NCBI GenBank assembly: GCA_002425705.1
Contig: DIMT01000034.1
Span: 26,429 to 90,428 of the forward strand
DNA from: Firmicutes bacterium UBA5559
GTDB taxonomy: Bacteria; Bacillota; Clostridia; Peptostreptococcales; Anaerovoracaceae
Direction of reading: 5' to 3'
DNA: 64,000 nucleotides
Made by a program: the position numbers and the translations under genes
Notes under the pieces: generated by a model
What the model was told of the DNA's origin: nothing
Seen by the model: only the letters and a program-made list of their open reading frames with translations
Database searches by the model: none
Part shown: one piece after another, positions 26,570 to 35,301 of the stretch
Layout: every line of letters starts with the position of its first letter
How positions within the stretch are numbered: position 1 is the first letter of the stretch

Positions 26570-27118
26570 ATGAAAGATTTCAACCGAAAAAATCTGCTCT
26601 TTTCTCTCTGTGGCCTCAACTGTGGCTTGTGCGCCATGAAACTGGGAGGCCATTGTCCCGGCTGCGGGGGAGGAGAAGGCAACCAGCCCTGCGCCATCGC
26701 CCGGTGCAGTCTGCAGCATGATAGCGTGGAATATTGCTTTCTCTGCCCTGAATTCCCCTGCGACCACTACCAAAGGAATCCGGACATGGATTCTTTTATC
26801 ACCCACCAGCACCAACTGGAGGATATGAAAAGGGCTGGGGAGATCGGTATCGAAGCCTACACCAGGGAGCAGGAACGCAAAGTGGAAATCCTGCAGCAAC
26901 TCTTGGCCGAATACAACGACGGCAAACGCAAAACCTTGTATGGATTAGCGGTCAATCTTCTCCCTTTACCGAATTTGGAGAGGATTCTGAAGGAAGCAGC
27001 TGCCACGCCGGGTTTCCTGGAAGGAACCCTGAAAGAAAAGGCCGCCATTCTGACCGAAAGGTTCCAGCAGACGGCAGAAGAACAAGGCATTATCCTGAAA
27101 CTCAGAAAAAAGCTATAG
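26570..27118 (+). CDS. Cysteine-rich DUF3795 family protein
   Basis: A 182-residue protein. The first 65 residues hold many cysteines (SLCGLNCGLCAMK, CPGCGGGEGNQPC, ARCSLQHD, YCFLCPEFPC), matching DUF3795, a probable zinc- or iron-sulfur-binding module of unknown role. The remainder is helical and charged. It is divergent from the TetR operon. GGGGGG precedes the ATG. No neighbour suggests a pathway. Confidence 0.8.
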   Translation: MKDFNRKNLLFSLCGLNCGLCAMKLGGHCPGCGGGEGNQPCAIARCSLQHDSVEYCFLCPEFPCDHYQRNPDMDSFITHQHQLEDMKRAGEIGIEAYTREQERKVEILQQLLAEYNDGKRKTLYGLAVNLLPLPNLERILKEAAATPGFLEGTLKEKAAILTERFQQTAEEQGIILKLRKKL

Positions 27119-27164
27119 TGGCCATTTAGGAGAAGGGTAAGAAAGAAAGGAATTGGGTTTAATC

Positions 27165-27707
27165 ATGCAAATTGATGAAATGAGGCTGGACAGTAGTCGA
27201 AAACAGAAAAAGGGGTTGCATTTTATCTTGGCTTCGGTGATCATATGGGCTATAGTTTTTGGAATCCTTTCTACTTCCTTGCCCATTTTGACGAAAAATC
27301 TCTGGACCTTTTGTGCAACAACGCCACTGGTCCCCCTGGCTTTCCTTATTTCAAAACTGATTGGTGTGGATTTTCAGAACAAGGATAATCCTCTTACAAA
27401 GCTTGGATTGTTGTTTTCCTTCAATCAAATATTGTATTTACTGATTGCCATGTGGATTTATCCTACTATTCCGGATAAACTGGTCATGGTGATTGCCATT
27501 ATTTTCGGTGCTCACCTATTGCCCTATGGATGGCTATACCAGTCAAAGACCTATTATGTATTTTCCGTTTTAATACCTTTTGGGGCTTTACTGATCGGCC
27601 TTTTCCAACCGCCCCAGATACTGGCCCTGACCATGATTTTTGTAGAAATCCTTTTCTGCTTATTCTTGGTGATGGAAATGAAATATCAGTCTAAACCGTT
27701 ATCGTGA
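27165..27707 (+). CDS. Membrane protein, DUF7010-like
   Basis: A 180-residue protein with five or six membrane helices after a charged N-terminus (MRLDSSRKQKKGLHF). The start is uncertain: ATG at 27165, or TTG at 27153, which lies nearer the GAAAGGAA site. The pattern fits DUF7010 membrane proteins. It is followed by two further small membrane-protein genes on the same strand with 20-25 bp gaps, so the three probably form an operon. Confidence 0.7.
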   Translation: MQIDEMRLDSSRKQKKGLHFILASVIIWAIVFGILSTSLPILTKNLWTFCATTPLVPLAFLISKLIGVDFQNKDNPLTKLGLLFSFNQILYLLIAMWIYPTIPDKLVMVIAIIFGAHLLPYGWLYQSKTYYVFSVLIPFGALLIGLFQPPQILALTMIFVEILFCLFLVMEMKYQSKPLS

Positions 27708-27730
27708 CCAATTAAAAAAGGAGACCAACT

Positions 27731-28054
27731 ATGACATTGTCAAAGAAAATGATCCCCTACCTGTTGATCTGTGGAATTTCATACTATCTGCTGCCCCTAC
27801 TCGGCAAGGATACCGGAACCTTTATGCTGATCCTTCTGATCCTGCTGCCTCTGATTACGCTGGTCACTTCCAGTATATACGGCTTAAAAAATGGGTGGAA
27901 TTTTCTATTCCCCGTATTGATCGGTTTGATCTTTCTGCCCGGTATCTTTATTTATTACAATAGCTCAGCCATGATCTATGTTCCGGGGTATGCATTTATA
28001 TCCTTGGTGGGTATGATGCTGGGCAAGGCATTCAAGAATAGTCAACATTCTTAA
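27731..28054 (+). CDS. Small four-helix membrane protein
   Basis: A 107-residue, strongly hydrophobic protein with three or four membrane helices (YLLICGISYYLLPLL, FMLILLILLPLITLVTSSIY, FLFPVLIGLIFLPGIFIYY). AAAAGGAGACC precedes the ATG. No recognisable family. It sits mid-operon between the DUF7010-like and zinc-ribbon membrane proteins. Confidence 0.65.
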   Translation: MTLSKKMIPYLLICGISYYLLPLLGKDTGTFMLILLILLPLITLVTSSIYGLKNGWNFLFPVLIGLIFLPGIFIYYNSSAMIYVPGYAFISLVGMMLGKAFKNSQHS

Positions 28055-28075
28055 ACATCAAGGAGGAACGATCAG

Positions 28076-28492
28076 ATGAAAAGCATTAAACCAGGCCGTG
28101 GACCTTCCGCAATGGGCGCCATGGGATTAGTCATTGCCGTTGTTTTCGGTATTTTCTGGACGATTACCGCAGCATCCATGGGAGCTCCGATCATGTTCCC
28201 GGTATTTGGGGTATTGTTCATTGGGATGGGAATTGTCCAAGGGTTTTACCACTACAAAAATGCAACCGGAAAGAACCGTTTTTCGACCTTTGACATAACC
28301 GACGAATCGGAAGAAAGGGACCCGCTGGAGGATTTAGTTCGAGGAAGGGATGATAATCGGCCTTTTCCTCCCTCTGCTGTAACGGAAGAAGAGGAAGGCT
28401 TCCGCTTTTGCCCCTACTGTGGAACAAAGGCAGAAGAGGATTTTCAATTCTGCAGCAAGTGCGGGAAGAAACTGCCATCAAAGATGTCTTGA
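28076..28492 (+). CDS. Membrane protein with C-terminal zinc ribbon
   Basis: A 138-residue protein with two membrane helices in the first 60 residues (MGLVIAVVFGIFWTITAAS, VFGVLFIGMGIVQGFYHY), an acidic linker, and a C-terminal zinc ribbon FCPYCGTKAEEDFQFCSKCG (CxxC-x10-CxxC). Strong RBS AAGGAGGAA. Last gene of the small membrane-protein operon. The hydrogenase promoter begins inside its last codons. Confidence 0.8.
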   Translation: MKSIKPGRGPSAMGAMGLVIAVVFGIFWTITAASMGAPIMFPVFGVLFIGMGIVQGFYHYKNATGKNRFSTFDITDESEERDPLEDLVRGRDDNRPFPPSAVTEEEEGFRFCPYCGTKAEEDFQFCSKCGKKLPSKMS

Positions 28493-28517
28493 CAACCCCT
28501 ATCGATATCTGGATAAT
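28489..28517 (+). promoter_or_regulatory. Vegetative promoter for the hydrogenase operon
   Basis: TTGACA (28489-28494), a 17-base spacer and GATAAT (28512-28517, 5 of 6) form a strong sigma-A promoter overlapping the end of the preceding gene. It would leave a leader of about 135 bases before the first hydrogenase gene; I see no known riboswitch or Rex-type site in that leader. Confidence 0.72.
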
Positions 28518-28659
28518 TAAAATATACTATGCATTTGCCGACGATGAATTGATTTCTCAACACCGTAGACAAGTGCTTTTTTTATAATCTCCGACATGGT
28601 TGAAAGAAAGCTTTACATCCGTTCCATTGCCCCCGTTATTTCAAAGGAGGAAACTATTG

Positions 28660-29169
28660 ATGAAACAAGAATGGAATCAAGTGCTCGAAACCGACAAAGT
28701 CAAGGAGCTGGATGCCTTCATCAGCAAGATGAAGGATCAAAGAGGCGCATTGATCACGGTTCTGCATGAAGCTCAGAACATCTTTGGCTATCTGCCCAGA
28801 GAGTTACAGCGCTACATCGGCGAAAGGCTGAACATACCTTCGGCAAAGGTCAATGGGGTAGTTACCTTTTACTCCCATTTCAGTCAGGTTCAAAAGGGAA
28901 AATACGTGATCAAGATCTGCGATGGGACGGCCTGTCATGTTAGAAAGTCGATTCCGATTCTGGAGGAGCTTCAGCGGCAGTTAAAAATCACCTCCGGTTC
29001 TAATACAACAGAGGATTTGCTGTTTACCGTTGAAACGGTTTCTTGTCTGGGGGCTTGCGGATTGGCACCGGTAATCACCGTCAATGACAAAGTATATCCC
29101 GCAATGACACCGGAAAAAACAACGGAATTGATTCAGTCCCTGAGAAAGGAGTCCGGCCATGAGGTATGA
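28660..29169 (+). CDS. hydC: [FeFe] hydrogenase subunit, NuoE-like [2Fe-2S] protein
   Basis: A 169-residue thioredoxin-fold [2Fe-2S] protein of the NuoE/HydC family. The four cluster cysteines are in CDGTACHVRK and VSCLGACGLAP. The ATG at 28660 follows AAAGGAGGAAA; an upstream in-frame start has no such site. Family knowledge: this is the small electron-transfer subunit of trimeric electron-bifurcating hydrogenases. Its end overlaps the start of the NuoF-like gene by 11 bp, consistent with coupled translation. Confidence 0.92.
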   Translation: MKQEWNQVLETDKVKELDAFISKMKDQRGALITVLHEAQNIFGYLPRELQRYIGERLNIPSAKVNGVVTFYSHFSQVQKGKYVIKICDGTACHVRKSIPILEELQRQLKITSGSNTTEDLLFTVETVSCLGACGLAPVITVNDKVYPAMTPEKTTELIQSLRKESGHEV

Positions 29170-31036
29170 TAGCAGAGAAGACCTGACCAACTGTCAGAAA
29201 AGCTTTCAGGATCAGCTGGAAGGGCAGAAGAAAAAAATCTATGTATGTGGCGGAACCGGCTGCGTTGCCAGTGGTGCCTTTGACATTTACCGAAAGTTCA
29301 AAGAGGTTCTGGCAAACAGGAAGATTCCCTGCCAGGTGGAGTTGAAAGAGGAAAGCACAGAAGAGCGGGTTGGTCTGAAGATCAGCGGCTGCCATGGATT
29401 TTGTGAGAAAGGGCCTTTGGTGGCCATGGAACCTTCTGGAATCCTTTACGTAAAGGTACAGCCGGAAGATGTGGAAGAGATCATTGAGCAATCGATCCTC
29501 CGGGATGAGGTGGTCAGCAGGCTGGTCTTTGAAAAGGATGGAATCCGGTATCCGATACAGGAGGAATTGCCCTTTTATCGCAGCCAGCAAAGGAGGATTC
29601 TTCAGTACTGCGGCCGAATCGATGCGGACTCCATGGAGGAATACATAGCCTACGGCGGCTATCAGGCATTAGAAGCCTGCCTCTTTGAGCATACTAGCGA
29701 GGATGTGATCCGGATCATCCAGGAATCCAGCCTGAGAGGACGGGGGGGCGGTGGTTTTGGTACTGGCATGAAATGGAATTATGTAAAAAACCAAGCCGAA
29801 TCGGAAAAATATGTAGTCTGTAACGGTGATGAAGGGGATCCGGGTGCCTTCATGGATCGGAGCATCATGGAAGGAGACCCTCACCGAGTCCTGGAAGGCA
29901 TGATGATAGCCGGCTATGCAGTGGGAGCATCTCAGGGTTACATCTATATCCGTGCGGAGTACCCGCTGGCGGTTGCCAGGCTTCAGCGTGCCATTGAAGA
30001 GGCCAGAAAGGCCGGCATGCTGGGTGAGGGAATCATGGGGACGGACTTCAGCTTCGATATCGAGATTCGTTACGGGGCAGGAGCCTTTGTCTGTGGCGAA
30101 GAGACCTCTCTGATCCGATCCATTGAAGGAGAACGGGGAGAACCGGTCAATAAACCGCCCTTTCCGGCAGAAAGCGGGCTGTGGGAGAAACCTACTTTAG
30201 TCAATAACGTGGAAACCTTTGCCAATGTAGCCTTGATCATCAGCAAAGGATCGGACTGGTACCGATCCTGCGGAACAGACATGAGTCCGGGAACCAAGGT
30301 CTTTGCCCTGACCGGGAATATTGAAAACACAGGTCTTATTGAAGTCCCCATGGGGACGCCCCTTCATGAAATCATCTATTCGGTCGGCGGAGGCATTAAG
30401 GGCGGAAAGAAATTCAAAGCAGTACAGATCGGAGGACCGTCCGGGGGCTGCCTGACCGAGGAGCATCTCAATATGCCATTGGACTACGAAAGCCTCCGGG
30501 AAGCCGGTGCCATGATCGGCTCCGGTGGACTGGTGGTTATGGACGAAGACACCTGCATCGTCGAAGTGGCTAAGTTCTTTATGAACTTCACCCAGAATGA
30601 ATCCTGTGGAAAATGTACCCCTTGCCGTATCGGTAATAAGAGGCTGTATGAGATCCTGGAAAGGATCACAGAAGGGAAGGGAACCCTGGCGGATTTGAAA
30701 AAACTCAAAGAACTCAGCGAAGCCGTCAAGGATACGGCCCTTTGCGGTTTGGGCCAGACCTCTCCCAATCCGGTTCTGAGTACGCTGGAATATTTCTACG
30801 AGGAGTACTGCGAACATGTATTGGAAAAGAAATGCCGGGCTGGCAGCTGCAGCGCCCTTCTGTCTTACTTCATCCTGGAAGACAAGTGTACGGGATGTAC
30901 CTTATGCGCCAGAAAATGTCCGGTCAGCTGCATTGAAGGAAGCCCCAAGAAGCTCCATGTCATCGATCAGGAAAAATGCATCAAGTGTGGAGCTTGCCTG
31001 GATGTTTGCCGATTTGATGCCGTCGTGAAAAAATAG
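29159..31036 (+). CDS. hydB: Electron-bifurcating hydrogenase flavin/NADH subunit, NuoF-like
   Basis: A 625-residue subunit. It has an N-terminal [2Fe-2S] thioredoxin-like domain (VCGGTGCVASG, SGCHGFCEKGP), a NuoF core with the NADH loop GRGGGGFGTGMKW and FMN site CNGDEGDPGAFMDRS, a [4Fe-4S] site CGKCTPCRIG, and a C-terminal pair of ferredoxin clusters (CTGCTLCARKCP, CIKCGACLDVC). The layout is that of HydB of the trimeric hydrogenase, where the flavin couples NADH and ferredoxin oxidation. It acts in the cytoplasm. GTG or other starts were not needed: the ATG at 29159 lies within the preceding gene. Confidence 0.93.
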   Translation: MRYDSREDLTNCQKSFQDQLEGQKKKIYVCGGTGCVASGAFDIYRKFKEVLANRKIPCQVELKEESTEERVGLKISGCHGFCEKGPLVAMEPSGILYVKVQPEDVEEIIEQSILRDEVVSRLVFEKDGIRYPIQEELPFYRSQQRRILQYCGRIDADSMEEYIAYGGYQALEACLFEHTSEDVIRIIQESSLRGRGGGGFGTGMKWNYVKNQAESEKYVVCNGDEGDPGAFMDRSIMEGDPHRVLEGMMIAGYAVGASQGYIYIRAEYPLAVARLQRAIEEARKAGMLGEGIMGTDFSFDIEIRYGAGAFVCGEETSLIRSIEGERGEPVNKPPFPAESGLWEKPTLVNNVETFANVALIISKGSDWYRSCGTDMSPGTKVFALTGNIENTGLIEVPMGTPLHEIIYSVGGGIKGGKKFKAVQIGGPSGGCLTEEHLNMPLDYESLREAGAMIGSGGLVVMDEDTCIVEVAKFFMNFTQNESCGKCTPCRIGNKRLYEILERITEGKGTLADLKKLKELSEAVKDTALCGLGQTSPNPVLSTLEYFYEEYCEHVLEKKCRAGSCSALLSYFILEDKCTGCTLCARKCPVSCIEGSPKKLHVIDQEKCIKCGACLDVCRFDAVVKK

Positions 31037-31050
31037 GGAGGGAAGAGGAA

Positions 31051-32796
31051 ATGAAAGAAGTGAACATTATAATCAATGGGATTTCCCTTTCCGTACCGGA
31101 AGAGGAGACGGTTCTGGAGGCAGCCAGACGCATCAACATCGAGATTCCTACCTTGTGTCATATGGACCTGGAAAACCTGAAAGCTGTCAACAAAGAAGCT
31201 TCCTGCCGGGTCTGCGTGGTGGAAATCGAAGGGAGACGAAACCTGGCACCGGCCTGCGTGACCAAGGTGGGAGAAGGAATGGTGATTAAAACCAACTCTC
31301 CAAGGGCCATCCGCGGTCGGCGAACATCGGTGGAACTGCTGTTGTCGAACCATCCTTTCGATTGTTTGATTTGCGAAAAAAACGGTTCCTGTGATCTGCA
31401 GGCATTGGCCGGACAGCTGGGTATCTACGGAGAACTGAAATATCAGGGAGAACAGACAACTTACCCGAAGGATGAATCCAGCTACTCCATCAAGAGGAAT
31501 CTGGACAAATGTATTTTATGCAGACGATGTGAAACCATGTGCAACGAGGTCCAGACCTGCGGGATCCTGTCCGCTACCGGGAGAGGCTTTGATACCATCG
31601 TCAGCCCCACCTTCGGCCTGCCCATGATTGAAACAGCCTGCACCTTCTGCGGCCAATGCGTTGCCGTATGTCCTACTGCCGCCCTATCGGAGATTAGTTC
31701 CATTGGCCAGGTTTGGGAAGAACTTTATAACCCGGATAAGTTTGTGGTCGTACAGACGGCCCCGGCAGTACGGGTGGCTCTTGGGGAAGAATTCGGCCTG
31801 CCTCCGGGACATTCGGTTACGGGAAAAATGGTCGCCCTTCTTAGAAAACTGGGATTTGACCGGGTGTTCGACACGGATTTTGCCGCGGATCTGACCATTA
31901 TGGAGGAAGCCTCAGAGCTGATCCACCGGCTGGAGCACAAGGGAACCCTTCCGATTCTGACCAGCTGCTGCCCGGGATGGGTTAAATTCTTTGAGCATCA
32001 GTTCCCGGATTTACTGGACATTCCCTCCAGCTGCATGTCGCCTCATGAGATGTTTGGGGCTATCACCAAATCCTATTATGCTAAAAAATACAACATCGAC
32101 CCCGATAAGCTCGTGGTGGTTTCCGTCATGCCCTGCCTGGCCAAAAAGTATGAAGCGGCCAGACCGGAGCTGGGGATGGAGGGCAATCAAAACGTGGATT
32201 TTGTCCTGACCACCAGAGAACTTGCCAAAATGGCAAAGGAAGCCTCCATTGACTTTCTGAATCTGGAGGAAGAGGATTTCGATCATCCCATGGGAGAATC
32301 CACCGGCGCTTCGGTTATTTTCGGAGCAACGGGAGGCGTTATCGAAGCGGCTCTGCGGACCGCTTACGAATGGCTGACGGGGACGACCCTGGAACACGTT
32401 GATTTTGAAGAACTGAGGGGGCTGGAGGGCATCAAGGAAGCTACCGTGAAGATCAATGATATGGAATTGAACATTGCGGTGGCCCATGGACTTGGCAATG
32501 CCAGAACCTTATTAGAAAACATCCGTGCCGGAAATTCCCGGTATCATGCCATCGAAATCATGGCCTGCCCCGGGGGATGCATCGGCGGTGGCGGACAGCC
32601 CTACCATCAGGGGGAGATTGAAACCCTGAAAGCCAGGACCCAGGCCATCTATGAGGAGGATAAGGGAAAAGCCATGCGGAAATCCCATGAAAATCCCTAT
32701 ATTCAGAAACTGTATCAAGAGTTTTTGGGCCAGCCTTACGGTGAAAAGGCACATGAACTCCTCCATACCCATTATGTTAAGCGGGTGAAACTCTAG
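31051..32796 (+). CDS. hydA: [FeFe] hydrogenase catalytic subunit
   Basis: A 581-residue enzyme. The N-terminal [2Fe-2S] domain (TLCHMDL, ASCRVCVVEI) is followed by the His-Cys [4Fe-4S] motif HPFDCLICEKNGSC, two [4Fe-4S] motifs (CILCRRCETMC, CTFCGQCVAVCP), and the three H-cluster signatures TSCCPGW, MPCLAKKYE and MACPGGCIGGGGQP. All are intact. Together with HydB and HydC it should make or consume H2 while coupling NADH and ferredoxin. The C-terminal small-subunit-like tail is present. Maturation genes hydE, hydF and hydG are not in this window. Confidence 0.95.
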   Translation: MKEVNIIINGISLSVPEEETVLEAARRINIEIPTLCHMDLENLKAVNKEASCRVCVVEIEGRRNLAPACVTKVGEGMVIKTNSPRAIRGRRTSVELLLSNHPFDCLICEKNGSCDLQALAGQLGIYGELKYQGEQTTYPKDESSYSIKRNLDKCILCRRCETMCNEVQTCGILSATGRGFDTIVSPTFGLPMIETACTFCGQCVAVCPTAALSEISSIGQVWEELYNPDKFVVVQTAPAVRVALGEEFGLPPGHSVTGKMVALLRKLGFDRVFDTDFAADLTIMEEASELIHRLEHKGTLPILTSCCPGWVKFFEHQFPDLLDIPSSCMSPHEMFGAITKSYYAKKYNIDPDKLVVVSVMPCLAKKYEAARPELGMEGNQNVDFVLTTRELAKMAKEASIDFLNLEEEDFDHPMGESTGASVIFGATGGVIEAALRTAYEWLTGTTLEHVDFEELRGLEGIKEATVKINDMELNIAVAHGLGNARTLLENIRAGNSRYHAIEIMACPGGCIGGGGQPYHQGEIETLKARTQAIYEEDKGKAMRKSHENPYIQKLYQEFLGQPYGEKAHELLHTHYVKRVKL

Positions 32797-32808
32797 TCAG
32801 GAGAAGGA

Positions 32809-33726
32809 TCATCCTTCCTTCTTGAGGGTAACGACCACCAGCTCCGGAGAATTGTTGAAACGGAAGGGAAAAATACTGTTGCCCAGCCCCCGGCTGACCA
32901 CCATGGTGGTAGCATCCTGTTGAAACATTCCTTCAGAATACTTTGGGAAAAATCCCTGATCCGGTGCAGCAATGCCCCCAATCAAGGGGATGCGAAATTG
33001 CCCTCCATGGGCATGGCCGGAAAAGGCCAAATTCACGCCGGCCTCGGTGTATGCTTCCATAAGTTCCGGCCGGTGGGAGAGGAGAATCGTGTAAGAATCT
33101 TCTTCCATCAGCCGGTTCAGTTTTTCGGAAATGGCAGAGCCAGCGTCCTGACCGTCCACATACCAATAGAAATCCGGATCTTCCAAGCCGATGATCTGCA
33201 GCCGCTGCTCTTTGGATTCCTTGGATTCCTTGGATTCCTTTGATTCGATAGACGGATGGACTTCAATAAAGGCCTGATGGTCTCGCAGAACCTGAACTCC
33301 GGCCTCAATCATTTGGGATTCCAGCTTTGCATACTCCTCCGGAATCCGGGATTCGTGGTTGCCGGTGGCGTAATAGACCGGTGCTATAAACGTGGCTTGC
33401 CGGATGAAGTCCATGGCTGCCGCTACGTCTGTTTTTCGGGAATCAATCAGATCTCCGGTAATCACAATTATGTCGGGGGAAGCCTCCTGGAGAGCTGCCA
33501 TCAGCTTTTCCTGGTTTTCTCCGAATTTTTTGTTGTGCAAATCGGAAACCTGGGCAATGATAAAATGATCAAAAGGATCCGGGATATGGGGAGAATGGAC
33601 TTGGTATCGGGTGATGCCAATCGACGAGTTGGCAATATAAATCCATCCGATGATTGCCAGCAACAAGAGGGCAAGGACGGCTGACAGAATCCGAGGGCTT
33701 TTTTTATTCTTTATTCTTGATTTCAT
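32809..33726 (-). CDS. YkuE-like membrane-anchored metallophosphoesterase
   Basis: A 305-residue protein starting MKSRIKNKKSPRIL, with one N-terminal membrane anchor. Calcineurin-like motifs are present: QVSDLHNKKF, ITGDLIDSRK, TGNHE, LLSHRPEL and SGHAHGGQ. The start at 33726 has AAAGG at a rather long distance; longer frames upstream run into the divergent gene's control region. A short tandem coding repeat (ESKESKESKE, about residue 160) lies on the surface. The family removes phosphate from lipid-linked or UDP-linked substrates. It converges with hydA. Confidence 0.85.
   Translation of the reverse strand: MKSRIKNKKSPRILSAVLALLLLAIIGWIYIANSSIGITRYQVHSPHIPDPFDHFIIAQVSDLHNKKFGENQEKLMAALQEASPDIIVITGDLIDSRKTDVAAAMDFIRQATFIAPVYYATGNHESRIPEEYAKLESQMIEAGVQVLRDHQAFIEVHPSIESKESKESKESKEQRLQIIGLEDPDFYWYVDGQDAGSAISEKLNRLMEEDSYTILLSHRPELMEAYTEAGVNLAFSGHAHGGQFRIPLIGGIAAPDQGFFPKYSEGMFQQDATTMVVSRGLGNSIFPFRFNNSPELVVVTLKKEG
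33212..33247 (-). repeat. 9-bp tandem repeat inside the phosphoesterase gene
   Basis: Three perfect copies of TTGGATTCC and a fourth degenerate copy encode Ser-Lys-Glu units on the minus strand. As a multiple of three, copy-number change would alter the protein length but not the frame. Confidence 0.85.
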
Positions 33727-33855
33727 ATAGGACCAACCTTTCCCTCTAATAGTAACGCAGAGGAAAGAAAGGAACAAGGAGATTTTTATCAGCAGGTTTA
33801 CCGGGACAGATTCCGGGGTACCTACCATTAAGCAACAAGAAAGGAGTACAGACAA

Positions 33856-35040
33856 TTGAAGAAACAAGTAAAAAATAATGTATATTGGGTAGGCAAGGTG
33901 GACTGGGAACTCAAGAAATTCCATGGGGACGAATATTCCACCCACAAAGGCTCCACCTACAATTCCTACCTGATCCAGGAGGAAAAGACGGTTTTGGTGG
34001 ATACAGTATGGCTTCCCTTTGCCAAAGAATTTGTGGAGAATCTATCGAAGGAAATCGATCTGAAAAAAATAGACTATATCATCGCTAACCATGGTGAGGT
34101 AGACCACAGCGGGGCCCTGCCGGAGCTGATGAAACTGATTCCCGATACGCCCATCTACTGCACCGAAAACGCGGTAAAATCCCTGAAAGGCCAGTATCAT
34201 CAGGACTGGAATTTTAAAGTGGTGAAGACCGGGGACAAACTAGACCTGGGCAACGGCAAGGAGCTGATATTTGTAGAGATGCGGATGCTGCACTGGCCCG
34301 ACAGCATGGCCGCCTATATGACGGGGGACAACATCCTGTTCAGCAACGATGCCTTCGGCCAGCACTACGCCACGGAAATGCTCTACAACGACCTGGTGGA
34401 TCAGGGAGAGCTGATGACGGAATCCATCAAGTATTTTGCCAACATCCTCAACCCCTTCAATCCGATTCTGCAGAAAAAATTACAGGAAGTCCTGTCCCTG
34501 AATCTGCAGATCGACATGATCGCCACCAGCCATGGAGTCATCTGGCGGGAAAACCCCCTGCAGATCGTAGAGAAGTATGTCCAGTGGTCAGCGGATTATC
34601 AGGAAAACCAGATCACCGTCATCTACGACACCATGTGGAACGGCACCCGGGAACTGGCCGAGCGGATCGCTCTGGGCATCCAGCTGCAGGACCCGGCGGT
34701 AACCGTCAAGATCTTTAATCTGTCCAAGAGCGACTTCAATGATGTGGCCACGGAAGTCTTCCGCTCGAAAGCCATCGCTGTGGGTTCCCCGACGGTGGGC
34801 AACGGCCTCCTTCATTCAGTAGCTGGATTCCTCCACTACCTGAAGTCCCTGAAGTTCAAAAAGAAAAAGGCCGCCGCCTTCGGCTGCTACGGCTGGAGCG
34901 GAGAATCGGTCAAGATGATCAACGATATGCTGGCCGATGCCGGTTTTGAGGTTATCGGCGAAGGCATGCGACAGCTTTGGAACCCGGATGAAGCGGCCAA
35001 GAAGGCCGCCGTGGAGCTGGGCCGGACGATAGCGAAATAG
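33856..35040 (+). CDS. Flavodiiron protein (A-type flavoprotein)
   Basis: A 394-residue two-domain enzyme: an N-terminal metallo-beta-lactamase-like domain with di-iron ligands in NHGEVDHSG and later MRMLHWPDSMAAY and TSHGVIW, and a C-terminal flavodoxin domain from about residue 250 (VIYDTMWNGTRELAERI). The start is TTG at 33856, 9 bases after AAGGAG. Family knowledge: these cytoplasmic enzymes reduce O2 to water or NO to N2O with electrons from rubredoxin or F420, protecting anaerobes. Divergent from the phosphoesterase gene; a strong terminator follows. Confidence 0.94.
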   Translation: MKKQVKNNVYWVGKVDWELKKFHGDEYSTHKGSTYNSYLIQEEKTVLVDTVWLPFAKEFVENLSKEIDLKKIDYIIANHGEVDHSGALPELMKLIPDTPIYCTENAVKSLKGQYHQDWNFKVVKTGDKLDLGNGKELIFVEMRMLHWPDSMAAYMTGDNILFSNDAFGQHYATEMLYNDLVDQGELMTESIKYFANILNPFNPILQKKLQEVLSLNLQIDMIATSHGVIWRENPLQIVEKYVQWSADYQENQITVIYDTMWNGTRELAERIALGIQLQDPAVTVKIFNLSKSDFNDVATEVFRSKAIAVGSPTVGNGLLHSVAGFLHYLKSLKFKKKKAAAFGCYGWSGESVKMINDMLADAGFEVIGEGMRQLWNPDEAAKKAAVELGRTIAK

Positions 35041-35048
35041 AAACATTT

Positions 35049-35076
35049 AAGCCCCGGAGCTACTGCTCTGGGGCTT
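35049..35076 (+). terminator. Intrinsic terminator after flavodiiron gene
   Basis: A 12-bp stem AAGCCCCGGAGC / GCTCTGGGGCTT (one wobble pair) with loop TACT, followed by CGTTTTT, starts 9 bp after the stop codon. Confidence 0.88.
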
Positions 35077-35301
35077 CGTTTTTGAAGTATGGCAGGCGGT
35101 TGAGGCGGGTTTTAGACAATCCACCCCCTTTGGGGTGAAAATGACAAGTTGAATAGTTAAATGCTAGTAGGAACTTCAATGAACTTGCATTTAGAATTAC
35201 AAAAGGATTCGATCCATGAAATCGCAGTAAGGATTTCATGGATTTTTTATGTGGATGTGATACAGTATCAAGGTGTCCTGTCTTCGGATTGGAGGACCTA
35301 A

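Noticed and set aside
28518..28659. Riboswitch in the hydrogenase leader
   Set aside because: I looked for conserved riboswitch cores and a Rex-type TTGTTAA-N4-TTAACAA site and saw neither.
33740..33855. CCGG-rich dyad before the flavodiiron gene as an operator
   Set aside because: The arms match only partly and no second copy is present; too weak to report.
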